DNA from: Actinobacteria bacterium OV450
Lineage (GTDB): Bacteria > Actinomycetota > Actinomycetes > Streptomycetales > Streptomycetaceae
Direction of reading: 5' to 3'
DNA: 64,000 nt
Assembly (NCBI GenBank): GCA_001298555.1
Contig: LJCW01000109.1
Coordinates: 48,501-112,500 of the forward strand
The number at the start of each line of letters is the position of its first letter. The stretch's first letter is position 1. Under the pieces are notes generated by a model. The model was not told the origin of the DNA. It did not search any database and saw nothing but the letters and a program-made list of their open reading frames with translations. The translations under genes were made by a program, and so were the position numbers. Shown one piece after another: positions 8,281-16,942 of the stretch.

Positions 8281-9090
8281 ATGCGCGTTGACCGGCTCCC
8301 GTTCGAGGAGCTTCCCGAGGCAACCCGGCAGGCCATCGCCGCCCGCGTAGGGGAGGACTGCCCGAGAGCCGAGGTGGAGTCCGGAACCAGCTCCGCGCTG
8401 GCGTCGCTCTTCTGGCCGCCGTCCGGCCCGGAGATGGTGTTCGTCAAGGGGCTGCCGCTGGACCACGAGCGGATCGGCGAGCTGCAGGCCGAGGCGGCCG
8501 TCGCCCCGTTCGTTCCCGGCATCGCCCCGAGGCTGTTGTGGCAGGAGGAGGCAGGTGGGTGGCTGCTGCTCTGCTTCCAGGGCGCCCACGCGTCCGCATG
8601 GGCGCATTTCGGCGATGACGGTGACCACCTGGAGCCGGTTGCCGCGGTCCTGCGCCAGCTGAGCTTGCTCCCGGCGCCCGACGAGGTTCGACTGACGCCG
8701 TGGGACCGGTGGGGCGAGTACTGCGACCCGGCCGACGAACCGCTCCTGAGAGGTGACCGGCTGGTGCACTCCGACCCGGCGGCCACCAACTTCATGGTCG
8801 AGCGAAGCGGTCGGGTGTGGATGATCGACTGGGCGTGGGCGATGCGCGGCCCCGCCTGGATCGACGCGGCGCTGTGGGGATTCCGGTTGGTGCTGGACGG
8901 CAAGCAGACCGTTGAGGAGGCGGCGCGCTGGGCGCGGACCGTCCCCGCGTTCGCCAGGGCTCCGCGCGAAGGGGTGCGGGTCCTCACGGAGGCGGAGGCG
9001 GGTTCCTGGGAAGACTGGCGGGAGCACGGCATGACGGAAGTGGACGAAACGATTACCGCCGCCCGTGCGTGGGCCGAGTACTGGAGCTGA
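8281..9090 (+). CDS. Aminoglycoside-phosphotransferase-fold kinase
   Basis: A 269-residue protein. The catalytic loop of the APH/choline-kinase fold is LVHSDPAATNF (H-x-D-x4-N), and the metal-binding Asp is in VWMIDWAWAMRGPAWIDAAL. The N-lobe is short and shows VFVKGL as the likely ATP-contacting Lys strand. Such proteins phosphorylate small molecules, and the substrate cannot be read from sequence. The length is typical for the short streptomycete members. The ATG at 8281 has no strong ribosome binding site of its own, so it may be coupled to the proline-rich frame ending at 8274. It is not evidence for aminoglycoside resistance. Confidence 0.78.
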   Translation: MRVDRLPFEELPEATRQAIAARVGEDCPRAEVESGTSSALASLFWPPSGPEMVFVKGLPLDHERIGELQAEAAVAPFVPGIAPRLLWQEEAGGWLLLCFQGAHASAWAHFGDDGDHLEPVAAVLRQLSLLPAPDEVRLTPWDRWGEYCDPADEPLLRGDRLVHSDPAATNFMVERSGRVWMIDWAWAMRGPAWIDAALWGFRLVLDGKQTVEEAARWARTVPAFARAPREGVRVLTEAEAGSWEDWREHGMTEVDETITAARAWAEYWS

Positions 9091-9347
9091 CAGTGCACAC
9101 TGGCGCGGCCACCCGGCCCGACCGGCCGGTGCCGCACCGGGGGCCGTCCCTGGCGATGCTTCGTCTGCGAGACGGGGACGGCGGGCCGCCGTGGGGTCCT
9201 TTCGGGGTTGTCGCCGGGCAGCGCTTGGGCTGACAGCGCAGCTCGACCACCGCAGGAATTGCGGAGAGTGACCGAGTGGTCCGTGCTTGCAGTCGGCGCT
9301 GAGGCCGCGGCGGTCGAGGGATGGCCGTGGGCACTGGGCCGGCCGGT

Positions 9348-9863
9348 CTATCGCAGGGGGACGTTCTGGTTCTCCAGCAGTGCCAGCAGGTCTTCCCGGT
9401 GGAGGGCGGCGACCGGCTCCAGGAGGTCGGGGTGGCGCAGCAGGGGAGCGGCGTCGTACTCGTGGCTGCCCGGCTGTGTGAGGCGACCCACCTCGCCGGG
9501 CAGGCTGCTGTCGGCGAGCTGGTGGGCCTTGTCGGCGAGGACGGGATCGGCGAGGAAGCAGGCGGCCCAGCTGACGATCGTTTCGTCCACCCACGTGCGC
9601 CAGGCGGTGTCGGCGGTGTCGGCGGTCTCACTGTCGTGCTCGGCGCCGGCCAGCCAGTCCAGTCGGTCGCTTCCGCCCGGTCCGAGAAGTTCCAGCAGCT
9701 CGGCGTCGAGAGCGCTGGGATAGCGCAGGGCGGCGGCAAGGGTGGTGGCCTGCCTGCCCTGAGCCTCGGCCAAGGCCAGACTGAAGGCCCCGGGGGAGGG
9801 CGGGAAAGCGGTCAGCAGCCACCGCGTGGCAGCGGCTATGACGGGGGTGAGATCGGCAGACAC
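9348..9863 (-). CDS. Hypothetical protein (helical, acidic)
   Basis: A 171-residue soluble protein, predicted mostly alpha-helical and acidic, with no Cys-rich, membrane or known catalytic motif. The start is a GTG preceded by AGAGGA seven bases upstream, which makes it a credible gene. It lies between the APH-fold kinase and the hemerythrin gene, separated from the latter by a strong hairpin. I do not recognise the family. Confidence 0.65.
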   Translation of the reverse strand: MSADLTPVIAAATRWLLTAFPPSPGAFSLALAEAQGRQATTLAAALRYPSALDAELLELLGPGGSDRLDWLAGAEHDSETADTADTAWRTWVDETIVSWAACFLADPVLADKAHQLADSSLPGEVGRLTQPGSHEYDAAPLLRHPDLLEPVAALHREDLLALLENQNVPLR

Positions 9864-10011
9864 AGCGGATTCCTCTGAGGAGGGCTCGCACTGCCCTGCG
9901 ACGGAACCAGCGAGCTTCGGCGCGAAGCCGCGCTGCTCCGCTTGTGGCCGACCAGCGTAGACGGGAGCGGCGGGCGCGCGACATGACGCCAGTCACCTTC
10001 CGACCCTCGAA

Positions 10012-10051
10012 CGAGGGCGGTTCCGCACGCCCACGTGCGGAACCGCCCTCG
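10012..10051 (-). terminator. Strong hairpin terminator after the hemerythrin gene
   Basis: A perfect 18-bp stem (arms 10012-10029 and 10034-10051; right arm CGTGCGGAACCGCCCTCG) with a 4-nt CCCA loop, starting nine bases beyond the stop codon of the minus-strand hemerythrin gene. There is no T-run, as is common in streptomycete terminators. Confidence 0.8.
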
Positions 10052-10059
10052 CACGTTTG

Positions 10060-10620
10060 TCAGGACTTGCCGCGGCCCGTGACGAAGTCGCGCGCCCGGT
10101 CGACCAGGCCGGCCCCTGGCGCGAGGAGCTTGCTGGCCATGGGGGTGCTGGGCGCTGAGGGGTGGGGCCGGGTGGGTGCCATTGCCTTGGCGCGACGGAT
10201 CTTGTCACCGAGATCGTCCAGCTGCTCCGGGCTGCAGGCTCTTCTCAGCATCGGGAAGAGGTTCGTCTCCTCGTCCTGGACGTGCGAAGCCACTTCCTGC
10301 ATGAGCTGGTGGAGGACAGTGCTCATCCGGGTGTCGTCGGTGTCCATCTTCTCCAGTTGTTTGAGGATCTTCTCGACGCGCCCGTGATCCTCGAGCTCCT
10401 TGTCCGCCATCAGGCCGCCGCCTTCGACATGCTCGCGTACTGCCGGGTAGAGGTACTGCTCCTCGGCGACCGAGTGCCGTACCAGCTCGATGGTGATCTC
10501 GTCGATGAGGTCACGAAGCTGCTGCCCGGAGCCGGTCATGGCCTGGATGCGGGCGAACATCTCCTCCACCTCTCGGTGATCGGCCATCAGCTCCTCGATC
10601 ACGTTCCCGCCGTGCCCCAT
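10060..10620 (-). CDS. Hemerythrin/HHE domain protein
   Basis: A 186-residue protein. Residues 1-145 form a hemerythrin-like four-helix bundle. Candidate di-iron ligands are His in LMADHREVEEMF, His in VRHSVAEEQYLYP with its Glu, His in ELEDHGRVEKIL, and His and Glu in VASHVQDEETNLFPML. Family members bind O2 or NO, or sense oxidative stress, and streptomycetes carry many. The C-terminal 40 residues are a Pro/Ala-rich linker and a basic tail. AAGGGAGA seven bases upstream supports the ATG at 10620. The gene ends at a strong terminator and stands alone. Confidence 0.85.
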   Translation of the reverse strand: MGHGGNVIEELMADHREVEEMFARIQAMTGSGQQLRDLIDEITIELVRHSVAEEQYLYPAVREHVEGGGLMADKELEDHGRVEKILKQLEKMDTDDTRMSTVLHQLMQEVASHVQDEETNLFPMLRRACSPEQLDDLGDKIRRAKAMAPTRPHPSAPSTPMASKLLAPGAGLVDRARDFVTGRGKS

Positions 10621-11111
10621 ATCGTCTCCCTTGTCGTCCTGGACGGGCTCACCCCGCCTGACCTCGATGAGTTCCCCGCTGGGTCCGGCCGTGCAACGCG
10701 ACTCACCCGCTTGGATCAGCAGCGCAACCGCGCGGCCGCTCCAGCGAGGTCCACGCGCAGAGCCAGGCGTACGGGGCGGGAGCCGGCGAGTCCGACGACC
10801 GGCCCGCCGCCCGCGGGCCGGCACGGCTGAGACTTCCCGGGTCGGTCCGCTGCCCTCTCGGCGGGGTGCACCACGATCGGCGCCATCGCCGTGGGACTGT
10901 CTCCCCCGCTGATGCGCCTCGGTCCCGGAAGGGCATCGACCCCGGCGGGACGGGGTGGCGCACTCAGTCCGCCGGCGTAGGAGCGGTTGCTTCGGGCAGG
11001 TGCCCAGTGGGTGAGCAGGTGGTCCGCCAGAGGGGGCTCTCCCGGCCCGGGCACTCCCGGACGGGCAGGCCCGGTGGCTCGGCCCCGTGCTCGTGTGGAG
11101 GTGCACGACCG
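10621..11111. other. Intergenic stretch upstream of a RelE-like gene
   Basis: About 490 bases between two divergent genes. It should hold both promoters. I looked specifically for a RelB/Phd-type antitoxin just upstream of the RelE-like gene and found none in any plus-strand frame. Confidence 0.4.
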
Positions 11112-11360
11112 ATGACGTACGGCATCGTCTGGGACGAGGCCGCCCTGTGCGGGGCGACCCGGCACCTCGCCGATGATCCGGACGGGCTGCGGCTGCTGCT
11201 GTACGCGGTCGACCGCCTTGCCGCGCAGCCCCGCCCACAGGGCGCAGCCTTCCACGGCCGAGGGCTGTGCCGCATCCACATCGGCCGCTACCGAGTTCTG
11301 TACGCGATCACCACGGCTCCGGCCGCGGTCATCATCAAGCACGTCGGCCGCCTCGGATGA
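11112..11360 (+). CDS. RelE/ParE-like toxin-fold protein without visible antitoxin
   Basis: An 82-residue protein with the size and pattern of the RelE/ParE fold. An N-terminal strand is followed by a helix containing ATRHLADDPDGLRLLLYAVD, then GRGLCRIHIGRYRVLYAI with the typical 'R.RvGdYRvlY.i' core, and the last strand ends VIIKHVGRL. In mRNA-cleaving RelE the basic residues of this core act in catalysis; here Arg is present but the usual Gly-Asp is Gly-Arg. GGAGG lies about 13 bases before the ATG. No antitoxin gene is adjacent, which is unusual. It may pair with an unlinked antitoxin or be a harmless descendant. Confidence 0.68.
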   Translation: MTYGIVWDEAALCGATRHLADDPDGLRLLLYAVDRLAAQPRPQGAAFHGRGLCRIHIGRYRVLYAITTAPAAVIIKHVGRLG

Positions 11361-11374
11361 CCTGGGGGTGCCGC

Positions 11375-11860
11375 ATGCGACGCATCGCGACGATCGGCGT
11401 CTACGGCTTCACGAGCAAGGACTTCCTGGAGCATCTCCTCGGAGAGGGCGTGGGGCTGCTGCTCGACCTTCGCCAGCGGCGCGCCGTGCGAGGTCCGGAT
11501 TACTCGTGGGCGAACTCGGGCCGACTCCAGCGCGCGCTCGCCGCGGCGAACGTGGGCTACCGGCACGTGAAAGCGCTGGCGCCGACGACGGAACTGCGCC
11601 AGCTCCAGTATCGCGAGGACGACCGCCAAGGCGTGGGCAAACGCAATCGCATCGCGCTGGCGCCCGAATACGCCGAGCGCTACACCCGCGAGATCCTCGA
11701 CCCCTTCGACCTGGACGCACTAGTGGCCGAGCTTCCCAGCGGCTCGGTGACCGCCCTGTTCTGCGTCGAGCGCGATCCGGAGGCGTGCCACCGCTCGATC
11801 GTGGCCGCACGCTTGTGCGCCGAGCACGCCCTGCCGGTCACGGACATCCTCCCGAGCTGA
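11375..11860 (+). CDS. DUF488 family protein
   Basis: A 161-residue protein that begins MRRIATIGVYGFTSKDFL, the usual 'iyTiGhs...eF' start of DUF488. It has DLRQRRAVRGPDYSWANSG in the middle and ends with CVERDPEACHRSIVA, the conserved 'L.Ce.dp..CHR..la' motif of the family. The Cys-His pair is thought to be functionally important, but the biochemical role is unknown. The ATG at 11375 follows GGGGGTG by five bases; an upstream ATG at 11357 overlaps the stop of the RelE-like gene. The 14-base spacing suggests one operon with that gene. Confidence 0.82.
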   Translation: MRRIATIGVYGFTSKDFLEHLLGEGVGLLLDLRQRRAVRGPDYSWANSGRLQRALAAANVGYRHVKALAPTTELRQLQYREDDRQGVGKRNRIALAPEYAERYTREILDPFDLDALVAELPSGSVTALFCVERDPEACHRSIVAARLCAEHALPVTDILPS

Positions 11861-12095
11861 ACCGTGGCCCTCCTCGACGCCCGCGGACAGCCGCTGCGCT
11901 TCACGGTCATTCCCAGGCGCTGCGACCCCGACTGGCCGATCGCCGAAGTGCGCCTCCTTAGCCGCCCTTAGCCGCCCGTAGCTGTCTTCGCGCGTCCGGG
12001 TCGCTACGAGGGTCTCGCCGCGCATGGGCGGCTGCCGGCCGGGCAGCCGTGCAGCTTCTGGGAACGCGGATTGGGCAGCCCGCCCCGGCCGGTGG
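11861..12095. other. Intergenic, with a possible short ORF
   Basis: A 35-codon frame from a GTG at 11864 (product starts VALLDARGQPLRFTVIPRRC) reads out of the DUF488 operon and could be a truncated gene. Beyond it nothing is recognised. Confidence 0.3.
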
Positions 12096-12275
12096 TCACC
12101 CCGGCAGTGTCCTTCGCAGCAGGCCCTTCGCCAGCCGCCGCCCGAGCCACAGCGTCGCGCCGCCCCCGCACACCGTCGCTCCCATGACCATCCGGCGGAC
12201 GGCGGAATGCGGAGCCAGACGGCGAATCACACCCCGCCTGATCTTCCTGCGCGTGCGGCGTCCGACGAGAGGCAC
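12096..12275 (-). CDS. 59-residue Arg-rich small protein coupled to GlsB gene
   Basis: The frame runs from a GTG at 12275, one base after the stop of the GlsB-type gene on the same strand, to a TGA at 12096. The product begins VPLVGRRTRRKIRRGVIRRL. It has a short hydrophobic stretch (MVMGATVCGGGATLWLG) and ends LAKGLLRRTLPG. The basic flanks on a short membrane-like segment suggest a small membrane-associated protein. The immediate stop-start junction argues for translational coupling with the GlsB gene. It has no own ribosome binding site and I do not recognise a family. Confidence 0.5.
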   Translation of the reverse strand: MPLVGRRTRRKIRRGVIRRLAPHSAVRRMVMGATVCGGGATLWLGRRLAKGLLRRTLPG

Positions 12276-12276
12276 T

Positions 12277-12540
12277 TCACTGCTTTCTGCCTACGATCAG
12301 CCGGTAGATCAGCAAGATGATCAGGGATCCGACGATTGCCGCGATCCACGTGGAGAGCTCGAAGAACCCGTCGATCGAGTCGACCCCAAATATGATCTTG
12401 CCGAGCCACCCGCCGAGAAGCCCACCGGCGATACCGATCAGCGGCGTCACGACGCAGCCACCGGGATCACGCCCCGGCATCAGAAGCTTCGCGATGATTC
12501 CGGCAACCAGGCCCACCAGAATCCATCCGAGGATGCCCAT
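12277..12540 (-). CDS. GlsB/YeaQ/YmgE family stress-response membrane protein
   Basis: An 87-residue protein with three transmembrane segments. It shows the family pattern MGILGWILVGLVAGIIAK at the start, then a central glycine-rich helix (GIAGGLLGGWLGKIIFG) and a C-terminal helix (WIAAIVGSLIILLIYRL). Members of this transglycosylase-associated/GlsB family are induced by envelope or general stress, and their molecular role is unknown. The start is an ATG at 12540. A 59-codon frame follows after one base. The divergent lipoprotein gene starts about 200 bases away. Confidence 0.85.
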   Translation of the reverse strand: MGILGWILVGLVAGIIAKLLMPGRDPGGCVVTPLIGIAGGLLGGWLGKIIFGVDSIDGFFELSTWIAAIVGSLIILLIYRLIVGRKQ

Positions 12541-12746
12541 AGCGGCCCCCTGTCCAGCATGAATGTCTTGTATGTCCTTTTCCCGCGCGCTGTGCATCAA
12601 ACCGTACCGACGCGGAGGCGGGCAAGGCGGCCCGCAGCCGAAGTGCTCCGCCCCGGTGGTCAAGTGTGCGAGCAGTTCCGGTGTTCGTCTGCCGAGGGCG
12701 GTGGTTCCTGACAGCATCGGAGGGATCGAGACAGAGGGGGGAACGC

Positions 12747-13190
12747 ATGCGCGCACGTATCCACGTTCACCGGGCCGTGATCGGGGCGGTGCTTGTGGCT
12801 GTCCTGGCGGGGTGTGCTTCGACTCCGGCCGAGGAGCTGAGGGACTGGTGGGACTCGGGAGGCGACCGCAGTACGAAGGCGCTGTCCCAGACCTCGGGCC
12901 GGGTCAACGAGGTGAGCGTGCGGCCGATGGACGTCTGGGGCGAGGCCTGTCAGGAGTTGCTGGCCGAGGTGGCGAAAGCCAAGAAGCTCGGCACCATTCC
13001 CAGCGATGACGCCCGGAGCTTCTGGAACGATGCCCTGGTGGCTTTCGAGCACGGGGGCGGCGAATGCGTAGCCGGGACCCAGGCGAAAGACGAGCCCAGG
13101 GCTTCGGAGGGTATCCGCGAGGTGCAGAAGGGCATCAGCCGGCTGGCCTCCGCCGTGTCCCTGATCAGGGGTGATCTGGAAGGCCACTGA
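12747..13190 (+). CDS. Lipoprotein of unknown function
   Basis: A 147-residue precursor with a lipoprotein signal peptide: basic start MRARIHVHR, hydrophobic core, and lipobox LAGC with the lipidated Cys about 23 residues in. The mature part is acidic and helical and contains DVWGEACQELLAEVAKAKKL and GGGECVAGTQAKDE. It should be anchored to the outer face of the cytoplasmic membrane. A second, broken copy of the mature domain occurs at 34824-35100, so this is a small paralogous family on this chromosome. GGGGG about nine bases upstream supports the ATG at 12747. The function is unknown. Confidence 0.75.
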   Translation: MRARIHVHRAVIGAVLVAVLAGCASTPAEELRDWWDSGGDRSTKALSQTSGRVNEVSVRPMDVWGEACQELLAEVAKAKKLGTIPSDDARSFWNDALVAFEHGGGECVAGTQAKDEPRASEGIREVQKGISRLASAVSLIRGDLEGH

Positions 13191-13301
13191 CTGCGGTGTG
13201 GATACGAGCCGCGGGACCGGTCGGTGCGCGAACTCCGGCGCAGTCCGGGTCATCTCGCGCTCGTGCAGACGTCTGCCGAAACACGGTGAACTGTTCCCGG
13301 T

Positions 13302-13784
13302 TCACGTGACCGGTCCAGCATGGGGGCATGGCGGTGCGGAGGTGACGGTGGGCATGCGCATGCGGAGCAGGAGGTCGTCCTCGATGCCGACGCCGGTGTC
13401 CGGAGCGCTGAGCCACGTGGTCCCTGGGTGGCGTGCGCGGAGGTGAGAGAGCGCTCGAGTACCCAGGCCGGTGTTGCGGAACGGCTTGTTGATCGTGATG
13501 GCGATGATGACGCCGCAGGCGCAGGAGGGGCAGAACCGGTAGCGGACTTGGCCGACGACCTGGCGCACGTTCACCAGGAGCAGGCATTCCTCGCCGGGTC
13601 CTGAAGTGTCGGGGATGTGGGTGGAGAGGAAGTCCACGGCCTTGTAGGCGAGGAGCCGGCGTCGCAGCCGGGCGGTGAGTCCTCCGTGGCGGGCGTGTTT
13701 GCCGCCGGCAGAACGGGACGGCGAGGGCACGGTCGGGGCCGGGCCGGACAGAGTGCTCTTGAGTCGCGCGTGTTGTGCCTGCAT
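13302..13784 (-). CDS. GNAT-like acetyltransferase fold protein
   Basis: A 160-residue protein. The middle contains a short Cys pair (FCPSCACG), and the acetyl-CoA-binding part of a GNAT fold seems visible as GVIIAITINKPFRNTGLGTRALSHLRARHPGTTW, in which NTGLGTRAL stands in for the Q/R-x-x-G-x-G/A loop. The N-terminal 45 residues are basic and low-complexity, so the true start may be internal, near LLAYKAVDFL. I recall similar short GNAT-annotated proteins in streptomycetes. The substrate is unknown. No operon partner is seen. Confidence 0.55.
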   Translation of the reverse strand: MQAQHARLKSTLSGPAPTVPSPSRSAGGKHARHGGLTARLRRRLLAYKAVDFLSTHIPDTSGPGEECLLLVNVRQVVGQVRYRFCPSCACGVIIAITINKPFRNTGLGTRALSHLRARHPGTTWLSAPDTGVGIEDDLLLRMRMPTVTSAPPCPHAGPVT

Positions 13785-14323
13785 GAGGTCCGTGTGCCCC
13801 GAGCAGCGGACCGTACCCGTCCACGCCCTCGGCTTGGCGCACGGAGGCCGTCAGCCGTCGTGGCGCTGGTGTCGTACAGGACGTGTAGCTGGGCCGCCCG
13901 GGCGTCGACGGCGACCCCGGTCCCCGCTTCTGGCGACGCCACTCGCCGCCAGGGCGACCGGGTGGCGCTGGCACCCTGGCGGTCGCGCGGAGGCCGGGTC
14001 GCTGCCTGGCGGGCAATCAAGATCACTTACGGGGCCGCTGCGGTCAGGATCTCCCGCCCCCCGGACCGGGCCGTTTTCGCCGCTGCCCGCGAAACCAGGT
14101 GTCCGGGACCCAGGCCACCAACAGCCCGGACTGGCAGGACCCGCACTCGTGCCGCATGACCGACCGCCGGCAGCCGGGTGCCCGGTGCGCTGCAGCGGAT
14201 CTGGATCCAGCCTCGTGAGTGCGGCCGGCGCATGCGCGGTCGTGGCCTCAACGGGGTGCACGATCGGATCGGGGACCTCCTGGGCGTTGGCGTGCCACCT
14301 GACGGCGGCCGGCCCGTGCGATC
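13785..14323. other. Long stretch without a supported gene
   Basis: About 540 bases. Several overlapping open frames exist on both strands (minus-strand frames at 13851-14345 and 13571-14026). None has a ribosome binding site plus a recognisable motif, and their content is typical of frames opened by high GC. Confidence 0.35.
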
Positions 14324-14599
14324 TCAGCCGCGGCGTCCGAACCAATGGCGCCGGCCGCTGTGGCCGCCCTCGGATCGGCGGACTCCGATCATCACCAGGG
14401 CCAGGCCTGCGAGCGCCACTGCTCCCACGATGATCCCGGCGAGGAAGAGGGATCCCGTGGAGCCCGTCGCGTGGTAGCCGAAGACAGAGAAGTCGCCGCC
14501 GCTGACGAGATCATGGGACGAGCCGGCGTTGCCGAACACTCCGGCCAAAGCCACGATCACGGCGAGGAGCAGAATGATGATTCCGAGTATGAGGATCAT
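14324..14599 (-). CDS. Small two-helix membrane protein
   Basis: A 91-residue protein with an N-terminal transmembrane helix (MILILGIIILLLAVIVALAGV), a roughly 30-residue polar loop and a second helix (LFLAGIIVGAVALAGLALVM), ending in a basic tail with RRHWFGRRG. AAGGAG eight bases upstream fixes the ATG at 14599. I recall similar proteins, annotated hypothetical, as frequent in streptomycetes, possibly envelope-stress related. No function can be read from the sequence. Confidence 0.7.
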   Translation of the reverse strand: MILILGIIILLLAVIVALAGVFGNAGSSHDLVSGGDFSVFGYHATGSTGSLFLAGIIVGAVALAGLALVMIGVRRSEGGHSGRRHWFGRRG

Positions 14600-14753
14600 G
14601 GGGGACACTCCTTGCACCCGTGTCCGGGCGAACGTTCACCGCCGAGCACCCCGCGTCTGCCCCATCGCAGCACCCCAAACCCAGGCCGGCTCCTCTGCGC
14701 AGCGAGCTCAGCTCGGGCTTCGGCTCATCGGGCGTAACGGTTGCTGGCTGATC

Positions 14754-14930
14754 TCACGGGGTGGTCCGCAGGTGGTTGTCGCGGTGCAACTCGCGAGCGG
14801 CCTTGATCCGGTCCTTGGTGCGGTCCAGGTGGACCGTCCTGTTCGCTCCGCCCACGCGGAGGATCGTCCCCGCCGGGAGCAGGACCTCCTTGCCGAAGAT
14901 CCACACACCGGTGTCCACCACGATGTAGGG
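14754..14930 (-). pseudogene. PRC-barrel domain remnant
   Basis: Minus-strand translation gives PYIVVDTGVWIFGKEVLLPA followed by GTILRVGGANRTVHLDRTKD and RIKAARELHRDNH, ending at a stop at 14754-14756. This is the second half of an actinobacterial PRC-barrel protein ('YivVDtg.WifGk.vllPAG.i...d...v.v..tke.Ik'). No start codon or N-terminal half precedes it, so it is a truncated remnant. Confidence 0.65.
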
Positions 14931-15193
14931 AGCGGGCAGAGAGCCTGTCGCGCAGGTCAGGGTCAGCGTGCGCCGCGGATGCGGCCCGGGCCGTAGGTCT
15001 CCTGTGGCTTTACGAGGCGAACGTTCTGGGGGATCTCCATCTCGTCGGCCGTCACAGCACCGGATCTCGCCCCGAAGGAGTTCAGCCAGGCCGTGCGTCT
15101 TTCAAAGGCAGGACAGTGGCGTCGCCGACACATTCGCTCACCCGGATGCCGATGCTGGCTGCGATCCTCTCGCGGCACGCCGATCCTGAAGAC

Positions 15194-16690
15194 ATGACGT
15201 CCAGCGGACCGCGGGTCATCGTGCACGCACCTGACAGCCGGGGCCTGCGCGAGGTCAGCGTCGCGGGGAAGACCGTGGGTCGGGCGTGGTCCCCCCGGGA
15301 CCTCCGGCGGGTGTTGCGGAAAGCTGGAGTACCCGCCGACATCGACCTCGACCATCCCGGGCAGGTCCGCTGGCGGGCCGATCCGGGGCTGTGGCCGGAC
15401 CGTCGCTGGTGGAGGCGCTTTCAAGCCTGCCTCATGATGCTCGGGCTGCTGGTGTCCGCTGCGGTGCTCTTCCGGGTGGGGCTGACAGACACTCTCAGAG
15501 CACTCACCTTCGGGGGGCGGGTCATGGGTGTCTTGTTCTCGGCCGCTGCGCTGGTGGAGACGGTTGCGGCAGCGGCAGTCCTTGACTACTGGGGCAAGCG
15601 GGCTACCCGTTACGCGGGGCAGTGCGTGCTGGTGGGGGTCGTCATCGTGGCGGTCACCAGCCTGATGTTCCTGATCCTGCAATGGGAGGGCGGCTACCGC
15701 GCAGGGCTGCTCTGGCTGTGGGTCTTGCTCGTGGCGTGGTCGGGCTGGGCGCTGTGGGAGGTGAGCCGGCACAAGGTCTGGCGCGGTATCGCGTACCCGA
15801 AGAGTTTCGCGACCGGAGTCGCTCTGTCGGCTCTCATCGGCTCGACGAGCGTGGCGTACTCGGCCATGTACATCCCCTACGTCGCCCCGCCCAAAGTCCC
15901 GTTCATGCTCTCGTTCGGGAAACCCACCCTCAACGCCGCCCGCACCAGCCTGTACGTACCGGCGCACATCACGTTCCGTAACGAGGGATCCATCAGCATC
16001 TTCGTGGTGGGAACGCAATGGACGGCCACGATCTGGCCGAGCACCTTCCGTGAGAAGGGCACTGGATTCACAAGGTGGCGCGACGAACTGGGCGACGGTT
16101 GGGACACCCACCGCTACGAGGACTTCAACGCCCCCGCCCGCCTACTGGCGGCAGGACAGATCACCTCGGCGGGCAGCCGTCTGGACCCCGGCGATGACTT
16201 CTCGAAGCAGGCCGTCATCGAAGTGCCGCTCAAGGAGGCAGGCCAGGGGCGCGTTGAGCTGGACGCGGCAATCTCATTCATCCGGGCCGACCGCTGCAAG
16301 CTCGCCAACAGCTACGCGCAGTCGATCGAGTACTCGTGGGACGTGGATTCCGCCGATCGCAGACACGTCTGGAACGCCCCGTCGTGGCTCGCGAACCCGG
16401 GCGACGACTTCTTTCGCTACCGTTCGAAGATCTACCGGAGCAGCGCGATCATGAACATGATTCAGGCTCCTGACTGGGTGGCGATGTGGTGGGTGATGCC
16501 GAAATGGCGTGAGGGCAAGCTCTTCGCGCCCGGAGACACCATCCCCTACATGCAGGTCCACATCGCCCGCGACCCGGACAGTCGGGAGGTGCTCAGCGAG
16601 GACGAGCAGGAACCGTACGGGATGAAGACCAGGTCTACGTCGGTCGATCAACCTGTTGCCCTGCTCCGCCGGTCGGCCGAGGGACCGTAG
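15194..16690 (+). CDS. Large membrane protein of unknown function
   Basis: A 498-residue protein. A basic cytoplasmic N-terminus (1-75) is followed by about five transmembrane helices between roughly 76 and 225 (for example MMLGLLVSAAVLFRVGL and CVLVGVVIVAVTSLMFLIL). A long soluble part from about 230 is probably outside the cell and contains LYVPAHITFRNEGSISIFVV. I chose the ATG at 15194 (MTSSGPRVIVHAP); frames extending further upstream have alternative starts with no better ribosome binding site. The extracellular half reads like a beta-rich domain. I do not recognise the family. Confidence 0.65.
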   Translation: MTSSGPRVIVHAPDSRGLREVSVAGKTVGRAWSPRDLRRVLRKAGVPADIDLDHPGQVRWRADPGLWPDRRWWRRFQACLMMLGLLVSAAVLFRVGLTDTLRALTFGGRVMGVLFSAAALVETVAAAAVLDYWGKRATRYAGQCVLVGVVIVAVTSLMFLILQWEGGYRAGLLWLWVLLVAWSGWALWEVSRHKVWRGIAYPKSFATGVALSALIGSTSVAYSAMYIPYVAPPKVPFMLSFGKPTLNAARTSLYVPAHITFRNEGSISIFVVGTQWTATIWPSTFREKGTGFTRWRDELGDGWDTHRYEDFNAPARLLAAGQITSAGSRLDPGDDFSKQAVIEVPLKEAGQGRVELDAAISFIRADRCKLANSYAQSIEYSWDVDSADRRHVWNAPSWLANPGDDFFRYRSKIYRSSAIMNMIQAPDWVAMWWVMPKWREGKLFAPGDTIPYMQVHIARDPDSREVLSEDEQEPYGMKTRSTSVDQPVALLRRSAEGP

Positions 16691-16942
16691 CGGACACCGG
16701 CGGAGCCACTGGGGACCGGACCCTCGAAGGCACCGCGCCGGGTGGGCGGGTACGACCGGGCCGATGGCGCCGGTCCCCCTCCGAACCGGTTGGCGCGACG
16801 TGAGCCTCGGGGGGAGCGCCACGAGAACATCCGGAATGCCCGGCCTCGCTGAACCGTGCAGTCGTCGACAACTCCAGGAACTCGTGTGGTCGGCCGGTGA
16901 CCCCGTTGCCCGCCGTCCGTGCCGTGCACTATTCCTGTTCGG

